64,000 bases of DNA. It comes from Allomeiothermus silvanus DSM 9946. GTDB lineage: Bacteria > Deinococcota > Deinococci > Deinococcales > Thermaceae. Positions 7,631 through 13,918 of the stretch are shown here, one piece after another. Location: contig NC_014212.1 in the NCBI RefSeq assembly GCF_000092125.1, forward strand, positions 1,756,001-1,820,000, written 5' to 3'. The first letter of the stretch is position 1; the number at the start of each line of letters is the position of its first letter. The notes beneath the pieces were generated by a model that made no database searches, was not told the origin of the DNA, and saw only the letters and a program-made list of their open reading frames with translations. A program made the translations under genes and the position numbers.

Positions 7631-8354
7631 TCCCTGGGTGTGGCTGGGGGCCATCGGGGCGCTTATCCTGCTGCGGCCTAGAGGGGGCCTCGAGGCCAAC
7701 GCCAAGCCTGCACCCACCCCCAGGGATGGGGCAGGGTGCGGCTATCCTCGCTCCGACCTGCCACCCGCCGTCGCAAAAACCAATGCCGAGCTGATCGAGC
7801 GGACCTGGGGGATAATCCTGGCCGATAATGGGCGGGTAAACGATTTGGCCCAGAGTTACGGCTACGAAGCCCCACCAGGGCAATACGCCCGCGACCTGGC
7901 CGCCGCGCTAGTGGGAGCGGCACAGAGCGCCGGAGTGCCGCTGGATTTGCTCGTGGCACAATCCAGACGGGAATCAAACCACGTGCCCACCGTTGTAACA
8001 AACACGTATTTGAGCATCGGATGGGAGGATGCCGCCATTCGACGGGCAGTTGCAAATAACTGGGCCATTGGGCCACTCCAGGTCAAGCCGGGAGTATTCC
8101 CCGAGGTCGGCTTGCCGTCCCCGAGTCGCTGGCTGGGCGACCCGGTGAGGTGGAGTAGTCAAGCCCGGCTCAGGGATGCAGTATTAGCCGGAGCACGATA
8201 TTTAGCCAAACAAAAAAGTCGCTACGGTACATGGTGCGCCGCACTACACGCCTATACCGTAGGGCCTACGGCATACGCCAATGGGGCCAGGGCAGACGGG
8301 TATGTGAGCCAGATTATTGCTTGGGCCAACGGGTACACGGAGCTGCGCACATAA
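7605..8354 (+). CDS. Membrane-anchored lytic transglycosylase of the provirus
   Basis: The protein has 249 residues. An N-terminal membrane helix (about 9-25, PWVWLGAIGALILLR) is followed by a polar linker and a lysozyme-fold domain. The catalytic Glu is E123 in SRRESNH, and GPLQV at 156-160 is the second SLT motif. LHAYTVGP-TAYANG near the end matches the third. It would cleave peptidoglycan between MurNAc and GlcNAc, either during entry from the virion or at release. P23-77-like phages carry such an enzyme. It is the last gene of the block and is followed by a terminator hairpin. Confidence 0.75.
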   Translation: MALAQLARNPWVWLGAIGALILLRPRGGLEANAKPAPTPRDGAGCGYPRSDLPPAVAKTNAELIERTWGIILADNGRVNDLAQSYGYEAPPGQYARDLAAALVGAAQSAGVPLDLLVAQSRRESNHVPTVVTNTYLSIGWEDAAIRRAVANNWAIGPLQVKPGVFPEVGLPSPSRWLGDPVRWSSQARLRDAVLAGARYLAKQKSRYGTWCAALHAYTVGPTAYANGARADGYVSQIIAWANGYTELRT

Positions 8355-8385
8355 GGTGTCAATTAGGTGTAATTGAACAATATAG

Positions 8386-8413
8386 CCGGGTTAAGCAACC
8401 CGGTTATTTGTGT
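8386..8413 (+). terminator. Rho-independent terminator at the provirus right end
   Basis: CCGGGTT (8386-8392), loop AAGC, AACCCGG (8397-8403) form a perfect 7-bp stem followed by TTATTTGTGTT. It ends the provirus late transcript 32 bases after the transglycosylase stop. On the other strand it lies 18 bases past the tRNA-Arg 3' end and might also stop tRNA transcription, though the T-tract there is poor. Confidence 0.7.
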
Positions 8414-8420
8414 TCTGCAC

Positions 8421-8496
8421 TGGCGGGCCTGGAGCGATTCGAACGCCCGACCTACGGCTTAGAAGGCCGCTGCTCTATCCACTGAGCTACAGGCCC
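8421..8496 (-). tRNA. tRNA-Arg (anticodon UCU)
   Basis: 76 nt with encoded CCA. On the minus strand it reads GGGCCTG for the 5' acceptor arm, GCTC/GAGC for the D stem, a GCGGC/GCCGT anticodon stem around CTTCTAA (anticodon TCT), and the T arm GGGCG TTCGAAT CGCTC. The acceptor stem closes perfectly, discriminator G. It decodes AGA and, by wobble, AGG. The provirus abuts its 3' end, which fits use of the tRNA 3' half as an integration site. An IS481-like element lies 36 bases upstream of its 5' end. Confidence 0.97.
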
Positions 8497-9595
8497 ACAT
8501 CGAGCTAGTATAGCCCGAGCAGGACAAGGGCTTGTAATCGGTCAACACATTTGAGACTCTTAGAGGAACCGACTCCTCTTGCATCTTAGCCAAAAACTCC
8601 AGCGGAGCAAGACCCCCCAGGGCCATGTGAGGCCTTCGGCGGTTGTAGTAGTCCAGGTAGGTATCCAGCTCTGCCTGCAGCTCGCTGAGCGGGGTGGGCA
8701 AAGGCCGGGTGTAGAACTCCTCCTTGAAGGTCCGCTGCATCCGCTCCACGTGACCATTGAGTTTAGGACTCCTCGGCGGTAGCACAAACAAGGCAATCCC
8801 CAGAGCACAGCAGGCCTCCTCAAACTCGGCCATGAACTCGCTGCCCCCATCCACCTGGATGGCCCGGATGGGAAAAGGGGCCCTGGCCAGAAGCAAGGAC
8901 AAGAACCCCTCAGAAAGCTTAGCCGTGGCCCGGCTGTGCACCTCCGCCAGGACAAACCGGCTATGGAGGTCAATCGCCGAGAAGTGCTTGACCATGCTTC
9001 CCGGTCCTAAGGTCAGGGTGAGGGTGTCCACCTGGACCAGGTCCCCAGGAGCCCTGGCCTCGTATCCTCGGGGCTTCCTTTTGGCGTAGGGCCGGTTTAC
9101 CCTTCGCTTTAGCTTCCCTCTTTGAGTCCGGGCCAGGTAGCCGGCCACGCTCTCGATACGTCGGTGCTTCTCCAGGTAGGCCAGGATGCGCCCCACCGTG
9201 CGTTCGCTCATCTGGAAACCCTCCTTGCGGAGGGTAAGCCAGATGGACCAGCGTCCCCAGGTGGGGTTTTCCTTGCGGAGAGTTTCTATTCTAATGAGCA
9301 GCCCTGGGGTCCAGTGGACCTTTGTGCGCAGGTGCTTAGGGCGGCGGGAGCGGGGTTTGAGTCCAGCCAGGCCCTTTTCTTTTAGGGCTTTTTGCCAGCG
9401 GTGGTAGGTGGCCCGGCTGATCCCGACCAGGTCCTGGATCTCCTTCCAGCTCTTTTTACTTTCACGCAGGGCTTTGACCAGTCGGAGCTTGCGCAGACGT
9501 TCCTGGACCTCTGGGTCGCTTGCGTTGGCCTCGGCCAGCCTCTGTGCTTGTCTAGCGCCTCTCCATATCTCTCGGCCAACGGTGGTAAACTGCAC
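8459..9595 (-). CDS. IS481-family transposase (copy 1)
   Basis: DDE transposase. The N-terminal helix-turn-helix is at about residues 40-75 (SWKEIQDLVGISRATYHRW), with a second winged-helix region (MSERTVGRILAYLE). The catalytic core has D in LVQVDTLTL, D in IQVDGGSEF and E in GHVERMQRTFKEE, and ends near NRRRPHMALGGLAPLEFL. GTG start with AAGGAGG upstream. The element encodes 354 codons and no stop; here the frame runs out through the tRNA promoter and ends inside the tRNA gene at 8459, adding about 24 foreign residues. Relative to copies 2 and 3 it has one visible change, Q to L near the end (VPLRV). Confidence 0.9.
   Translation of the reverse strand: MQFTTVGREIWRGARQAQRLAEANASDPEVQERLRKLRLVKALRESKKSWKEIQDLVGISRATYHRWQKALKEKGLAGLKPRSRRPKHLRTKVHWTPGLLIRIETLRKENPTWGRWSIWLTLRKEGFQMSERTVGRILAYLEKHRRIESVAGYLARTQRGKLKRRVNRPYAKRKPRGYEARAPGDLVQVDTLTLTLGPGSMVKHFSAIDLHSRFVLAEVHSRATAKLSEGFLSLLLARAPFPIRAIQVDGGSEFMAEFEEACCALGIALFVLPPRSPKLNGHVERMQRTFKEEFYTRPLPTPLSELQAELDTYLDYYNRRRPHMALGGLAPLEFLAKMQEESVPLRVSNVLTDYKPLSCSGYTSSMWACSSVDRAAAF
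8507..8535 (-). promoter_or_regulatory. tRNA-Arg promoter, -35 box cut by IS481 insertion
   Basis: Minus strand: the -10 box TATACT is at 8507-8512, 11 bases before the mature tRNA. Taking out the IS and one copy of the 5-bp target duplication restores TTGAGC exactly 17 bp upstream. In the present sequence the TTG half (plus-strand CAA, 9678-9680) lies beyond the IS, and the -35 position reads ACAAGC, built from the IS end (ACA) and the duplicated target (AGC). The tRNA now depends on this hybrid box or on read-through from the transposase gene, which points the same way. Confidence 0.75.
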
Positions 9596-9672
9596 CTGGG
9601 GAACCTCCTTTCCTGGTCGGTTCCCCTCTTTTTATCCCAGCTTAGAGTCTCACATGTGTTTGTCCGGGTTCA
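8533..9672 (-). mobile_element. IS481-like element, copy 1
   Basis: 1140 bp, flanked by the 5-bp duplication GGGCT (8528-8532 and 9673-9677). Ends in transposase orientation: left TGAACCCGGACAAACACAT, right (inverted) TGTAATCGGTCAACACAT. Both continue to TGAGACTCT, giving imperfect inverted repeats of about 28 bp. Comparison with copies 2 and 3 fixes the boundaries. It separates tRNA-Arg from the purine-degradation operon and lies 48 bp before uraD. Confidence 0.92.
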
Positions 9673-9720
9673 GGGCTCAACATCAGAGCGGCACAGCACC
9701 GCCATGATAATCTTCAGGTT

Positions 9721-10224
9721 ATGGGATCCATTCCCTTGAGCGAAGTTAACCAAATGGACCAGGCTGCATTTGTCGAGGCGCTGGGGTGGGTGTTCGAAGG
9801 CTCTCCCTGGGTAGCTGAGCGAGCTTGGGCCACCCGTCCTTGGAGCAGCCTAGAGATGCTGCACCAGGCCATGTGCAAAATGGTTGAGGCAGCCCCTATA
9901 GCTCTCAAGTTAGCATTGGTGCGCGCTCACCCCGACCTGGGCAGCCGGGCCCGAATGGCGGAAGCTTCTGTCCAGGAGCAAAAAGGGGCTGGGTTGGATG
10001 CCCTGACCGCTGAGGAATTCGACCGGCTCCAGCGGCTCAACCGCTTCTACCGGGAGAAGTTTGGTTTTCCCTTTATCCTAGCGGTGCGGGGCAAAACCAA
10101 AGGCGAAATCTTGCAGGCGCTAGAAGAACGTTTGCAAAGCGACAAGGAGACCGAATTCGAGACCGCGCTCGAGCAAATCTATACAATCGCTTGGTTCCGC
10201 TTGAGCGAGGCGGTAGGCGCTTAG
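9721..10224 (+). CDS. uraD: OHCU decarboxylase (uric acid degradation)
   Basis: 167 residues. It decarboxylates 2-oxo-4-hydroxy-4-carboxy-5-ureidoimidazoline to S-allantoin, the third step after urate oxidase and HIU hydrolase. The family signature HPDLGSRARMAEAS is present (catalytic His in HPDL), as are the N-terminal 'FVEALGWVFEGSPWVAERA' and the C-terminal helix RLQRLNRFYREKFGFPFI. There is no ribosome site; GATAAT lies 9 bases before the ATG, the spacing of leaderless transcripts in this phylum, so the start may also be the transcript's 5' end. First gene of the purine operon; IS copy 1 sits just upstream and may have altered its promoter. Confidence 0.88.
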   Translation: MGSIPLSEVNQMDQAAFVEALGWVFEGSPWVAERAWATRPWSSLEMLHQAMCKMVEAAPIALKLALVRAHPDLGSRARMAEASVQEQKGAGLDALTAEEFDRLQRLNRFYREKFGFPFILAVRGKTKGEILQALEERLQSDKETEFETALEQIYTIAWFRLSEAVGA

Positions 10225-10257
10225 GAATTCTTCCCCTGTTTTGGAGGCCCAGCTGTG

Positions 10258-11574
10258 ATGGATCCCCTTCATCAAGACCGCTTGAGAGTTGTTCGCTGGC
10301 CTTGGATAGTAGCCCTGCTGGTGATCTTTGGCATCGGCGTGGCCCTGACCGTGGCCAATGGGTGGCAGGCCCATGCCAAAGAGTTTTTGAACTTACTGGT
10401 GCGCTGGCTGCACATCATCTACGGCATCGCCTGGATCGGGGCTAGCTTCTACTTCATCTTTTTGGAGAACGCCCTCGAGCGCCACAACGTACGTCCTGAG
10501 CTTTCCGGGAACATCTGGACTATCCACGGGGGAGGGGTATATTACCTCGAGAAGTATAAGACCGCACCCCCCAAGCTCCCGCCGTACCTGCACTGGTTTA
10601 AGTGGGATGCCTACTTGACTTGGGTGACAGGTTTCTTGCTGTTGGTCATCGTTTATTATTCTGATCCCCGAGCCAACCTGCTGCCCCCCGGAAGCTCGCT
10701 CGCAGGCTGGCTTGCCGTGTTTATCGCAGTGGGGAGCTTAGTAGGGGCTTGGCTAGTATATGTGGGCCTCTCGCGCACTCCGTTGTTGCACCGACCCGCC
10801 CTTTTCCTGTGGGTGGGGGGGGTGCTGGTGGCTGGGGTGGCCTGGGCGCTCTCGCAGATCTATAGCGGGCGTGGGGCTTTCATGCAGGTAGGGGCCATGC
10901 TCGGCACGATCATGGCGGCAAACGTCTTCTTCGTGATCATCCCCTCGCAAAAAGCCCTGGTTCGCGCTGCGCAGAAGGGGGAAGCCCTAGACCCGGCCTT
11001 CGTCAGCTGGGTGCAGCTGAGATCGCGCCATAACAACTACCTGACCCTGCCGGTCCTCTTCACCATGATCGCCCACCACTTTCCCTTTACCTACACCCAC
11101 GGGGCTAACTGGCTGATCCTGGTGCTGCTCTTTGCGGCGGGGGTGGCGGTGCGCCACTTCATCAACGTGACCGAGCAACAGCACCACACGACCCTAAAGA
11201 CCGGCGGAGCCATGCCCTATTTGCTGGTAGTTGCGGCGGTGTTGGCGTTGGGGGTCTTTTATCTCACCGCGCCCAAGGGCGGCAAGGCCGCCCTTAGCGG
11301 GGAACCGGTAGCCTTCGAGGAGGTTCGGGCCATCATCAACACCCACTGCCACGTCTGCCACGCGACCCATCCTACCCAGCCCGGTTTCGCTTCGGCTCCG
11401 GCGGGAGTGATGTTTGACACCCCTCAAGAGATCGTAGCCCAGGCCGAGCGGATCAAGCAGGTAGCGGTGGACTCCGAGTATATGCCGCTGGGAAACATCA
11501 CCCACATGACCCAGGAAGAACGCTCCAGGCTCGGGGCTTGGGTCAGCCAAGGGGCTAAAGGTCCGGTAAAGTAG
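10258..11574 (+). CDS. puuD: Membrane-bound urate oxidase with cytochrome c domain (PuuD type)
   Basis: 438 residues. It oxidises urate to 5-hydroxyisourate and is expected to pass electrons to the respiratory chain instead of making H2O2. About eight membrane helices occupy the first 340 residues (RWLHIIYGIAWIGASFYFIF, HHFPFTYTHGANWLILVLLF and others) with several conserved His. A C-terminal cytochrome c-like domain carries the haem site C364-H-V-C-H and a likely Met ligand in YMPLGNITHMT. The architecture is diagnostic for PuuD. A GTG at 10255 is an alternative start; TTGGAGG lies upstream. It replaces the soluble cofactor-free uricase in this operon. Confidence 0.92.
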   Translation: MDPLHQDRLRVVRWPWIVALLVIFGIGVALTVANGWQAHAKEFLNLLVRWLHIIYGIAWIGASFYFIFLENALERHNVRPELSGNIWTIHGGGVYYLEKYKTAPPKLPPYLHWFKWDAYLTWVTGFLLLVIVYYSDPRANLLPPGSSLAGWLAVFIAVGSLVGAWLVYVGLSRTPLLHRPALFLWVGGVLVAGVAWALSQIYSGRGAFMQVGAMLGTIMAANVFFVIIPSQKALVRAAQKGEALDPAFVSWVQLRSRHNNYLTLPVLFTMIAHHFPFTYTHGANWLILVLLFAAGVAVRHFINVTEQQHHTTLKTGGAMPYLLVVAAVLALGVFYLTAPKGGKAALSGEPVAFEEVRAIINTHCHVCHATHPTQPGFASAPAGVMFDTPQEIVAQAERIKQVAVDSEYMPLGNITHMTQEERSRLGAWVSQGAKGPVK

Positions 11575-11578
11575 GAAT

Positions 11579-12286
11579 ATGCGCATCGCGGTATTTTCGG
11601 ACGTCCATGGCAATCGGTTTGCGCTCGAGGCAGTGCTGGAGGATATCCGCTCGCAACACCCCGACGCGCTGGTTAACCTGGGCGACCAGGTCTGGGGCGC
11701 TGCCGATCCAGCGGGAGCTTGGCGGCTCCAGCAAAGCCTAGGGGCCATTACCGTGCGGGGTAATACCGACGAGTTTTTAAGCAAAGCAGGCCCCTACGCG
11801 GAACTGGCCGATTGGCTTAAAGGACAGCTCGAGCCCGACGCCCCGCAGCGGCTCATGGGATTCCCCGTCACCGCCGAGGTGGCCGAAGGCGAGGTAGTGG
11901 TGGCCCACGGTTCGCTGCGTAACCCCTCGGAGGCGCTGTTTTTGCGTTTTGAGGGCGGCCAAAGCCATAGTGCTTCGCCGCAGGAGATGCTGGCTCAGGT
12001 GAAGGCTTTTCCCAAGGCGCGGGTGGTGGTGGTAGGGCACACCCACCGGGAGATGCTGCAGGTGCTCGAGGGAATCACCTTCGTCAACGCCGGGCCGGTT
12101 TCCCGGCAATTCGACGGTATTCCGCTGGCCCGCTGGGTGCTCTTGGAAAAGCGTGGCTCGGGCTGGACGGTCGGTTTCCGGCGGGTCGAGTACGATGTGG
12201 AAGCCGCCGCGCGGTGGGCCCTGGAGCACGCTCCTATCGGCGAGGTTGAGGCCGCCCACTTGCGCAGCGGAATCCTTCCGAGGTGA
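11579..12286 (+). CDS. Metallophosphoesterase in the purine operon
   Basis: 235 residues, calcineurin-like phosphoesterase of the YfcE/MJ0936 type. Metal-site motifs in order: FSDVHGN (residues 7-13), NLGDQVWG, RGNTDE and VVGHTHREM, with a final VNAGPVSRQ. Such enzymes cleave phosphodiesters or phosphomonoesters, but the substrate cannot be read from sequence. It starts 4 bases after puuD and stops 3 bases before uraH, so it is inside the operon. No known purine-breakdown step needs it; release of nucleosides from nucleotides is a guess. Confidence 0.8.
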   Translation: MRIAVFSDVHGNRFALEAVLEDIRSQHPDALVNLGDQVWGAADPAGAWRLQQSLGAITVRGNTDEFLSKAGPYAELADWLKGQLEPDAPQRLMGFPVTAEVAEGEVVVAHGSLRNPSEALFLRFEGGQSHSASPQEMLAQVKAFPKARVVVVGHTHREMLQVLEGITFVNAGPVSRQFDGIPLARWVLLEKRGSGWTVGFRRVEYDVEAAARWALEHAPIGEVEAAHLRSGILPR

Positions 12287-12289
12287 AAC

Positions 12290-12637
12290 ATGCCCCGCCT
12301 TTCTACCCACGTTCTCGACACCTATCACGGCGCTCCTGCCGCTGGGATGACCTACGCCCTCTATAAGCTGCCGGAACCTGGTTTCCCTGCCGAACCCTAC
12401 CTGGCCGCAAGCGGGTTCACCGATACTGACGGGCGGGCTTTGCTAGGGGAGGACCTCGAGGCTGGGGTCTACGAACTGGTGTTTTGGGTGGGGGAGTACT
12501 TCGCCAAGCGGGGGGTAGTCACCTCCCAGCCTCCTTTCCTGGACACCGTGCCGGTGCGCTTCGGCATGACCGAGGGCAAATACCACGTCCCGCTGCTGTG
12601 CTCGCCTTGGAGCTACAGCACCTACCGCGGCTCCTGA
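12290..12637 (+). CDS. uraH: 5-hydroxyisourate hydrolase (transthyretin-like)
   Basis: 115 residues, the usual size. It opens the ring of 5-hydroxyisourate made by PuuD, giving OHCU for UraD. The signature N-terminus is STHVLDTYHGAPAAGM (catalytic His) and the C-terminus is the hallmark YRGS, preceded by HVPLLCSPWSYSTYRGS. An Arg/His pair in the core completes the active site of the tetramer. It lies between the metallophosphoesterase and allantoate amidohydrolase genes with gaps of 3 and 6 bases. Confidence 0.95.
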   Translation: MPRLSTHVLDTYHGAPAAGMTYALYKLPEPGFPAEPYLAASGFTDTDGRALLGEDLEAGVYELVFWVGEYFAKRGVVTSQPPFLDTVPVRFGMTEGKYHVPLLCSPWSYSTYRGS

Positions 12638-12643
12638 CCCGCC

Positions 12644-13867
12644 ATGCTTGGCCATTGGGCCCAGACCGCCCTCGAGCGCTGCGACCGACTGGCAGCCTGT
12701 AGCGAGGTGCCCGGGCAGATCACGCGCACGTTTCTTTCTGCGCCGATGCGCGAGGTGCACCGGCAGGTGCGGGGCTGGATGGAACACGCTGGGATGCAGG
12801 TGCGGCTGGACGCGGTGGGGAACCTCATCGGGACCTACCCCGCGGCCATCCCGGAGGCCCCCAAGCTGCTCATCGGCTCGCATCTGGACAGCGTGCCCGA
12901 TGCCGGGCGCTACGATGGGGTGCTGGGGGTGCTGCTGGGGATTGCGCTAGTGGAAGCTTTAGCAGGCCAGCGGCTGCGGTTCGCCCTCGAGGTGGTGGGC
13001 TTCTCCGAGGAAGAAGGGGTGCGCTTTGGAGTTCCCTTTTTGGGCAGCCGCGCCTTCGCAGGTAACTTCGAGGAAAAGTTGCTCGAGCTAACCGATATAG
13101 CCGGGGTCAGCGTGGCCCAGGCTATCCGTGATTTTGGCCTCAACCCTGCGGAGATTGCCCCTTCGGAAGGAGACTACCTCGGCTACCTCGAGTTCCACAT
13201 CGAGCAAGGCCCGCAGCTCGAGGCCGAGGGATTGCCGCTGGGGATCGTGGAGGCGATTGTGGGGCAGAGCCGACTCGAGTTCGAGTTCACCGGCCAGGCT
13301 GCCCACGCCGGAACTACCCCCATGCATCTTCGCCGCGACGCGTTGGCAGGGGCGGCCCAGTTCGTCCTGGATGCCGAGCGGCTGGCCCGAGAGACCCCTG
13401 GTCTAGTCGCTACCGTGGGGCACATGGCAGTAAAGCCGGGGGCGGGGAACGTGATTCCTGGCGCGGTGCACCTCAGCTTGGACCTGCGGCACGCCCGCGA
13501 CGCGGTGCGCCTGGAGGCTCTCGAGCGCCTCGGCCATACTGCCCGGCAGATTGCACATGAGCGCGGCCTCGGGGTAGCTGTGGCCGCCAAACTGGAGCAG
13601 CCTGCCGTACCGATGGATGCCTGGATGCAATCCCAGCTAGCAGCGGCGATGCAGGAGTTGGGCTACCCCCCCTACAAGCTGCAAAGCGGGGCCGGGCATG
13701 ACGCTATGATCCTGGCCCAGCGGATGCGCTCGGCGATGCTTTTTCTGCGCAGCCCGGGCGGGATCAGCCACAACCCCGCAGAGGCGGTCTTGCCCGAGGA
13801 TGTTGCAGCTGCCCTCGAGGTCGGGTTGCGCTTTCTTGAGCGCCTCGAAAGGTCGTTGCGAGGCTAG
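12644..13867 (+). CDS. allC: Allantoate amidohydrolase (M20 family)
   Basis: 407 residues. It hydrolyses allantoate to S-ureidoglycine, ammonia and CO2. Metal-binding motifs: GSHLDSVPDAGRYDG (His and bridging Asp), FSEEEGVRFG (Glu), LEFHIEQGPQLE (His) and SGAGHDAM (His near the C-terminus). The dimerisation domain (about 210-325) carries GQAAHAGTTPM. It has the sequence style of plant and bacterial AAH (SEVPGQITRTF start, NLIGTYP). A second, different M20 gene at 16066 reads like ureidoglycolate amidohydrolase, so the two are likely successive enzymes. CTCGAG occurs eight times in this gene. Confidence 0.85.
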   Translation: MLGHWAQTALERCDRLAACSEVPGQITRTFLSAPMREVHRQVRGWMEHAGMQVRLDAVGNLIGTYPAAIPEAPKLLIGSHLDSVPDAGRYDGVLGVLLGIALVEALAGQRLRFALEVVGFSEEEGVRFGVPFLGSRAFAGNFEEKLLELTDIAGVSVAQAIRDFGLNPAEIAPSEGDYLGYLEFHIEQGPQLEAEGLPLGIVEAIVGQSRLEFEFTGQAAHAGTTPMHLRRDALAGAAQFVLDAERLARETPGLVATVGHMAVKPGAGNVIPGAVHLSLDLRHARDAVRLEALERLGHTARQIAHERGLGVAVAAKLEQPAVPMDAWMQSQLAAAMQELGYPPYKLQSGAGHDAMILAQRMRSAMLFLRSPGGISHNPAEAVLPEDVAAALEVGLRFLERLERSLRG

Positions 13868-13918
13868 CACAGGCCGGGCTGCGCCCGTGCTATATTCCTA
13901 GGCAGAGGAGCGAATCCC

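Larger units (their letters stand above)
1..8420. mobile_element. P23-77-like provirus, right part
   Basis: A run of about 17 co-directional, tightly packed genes fills this stretch. The order is packaging ATPase, a small membrane protein, a capsid-like protein of 153 residues, a capsid-like protein of 294 residues, several one-helix membrane proteins, two large putative spike proteins and a lytic transglycosylase. From known biology, P23-77 and IN93 (tailless, membrane-containing Thermus phages) place an ATPase upstream of two capsid proteins of about 173 and 291 residues and encode many tiny membrane proteins. No tail-tape, terminase large subunit or portal gene is seen. Replication and integration genes must lie left of base 1. 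The right edge abuts the 3' end of tRNA-Arg. The assignment rests on gene order and sizes, not on a database match. Confidence 0.7.

Noticed and set aside
8231-8485. 84-codon plus-strand frame running into the tRNA
   Set aside because: It shadows the end of the transglycosylase gene and crosses a terminator and the tRNA complement.
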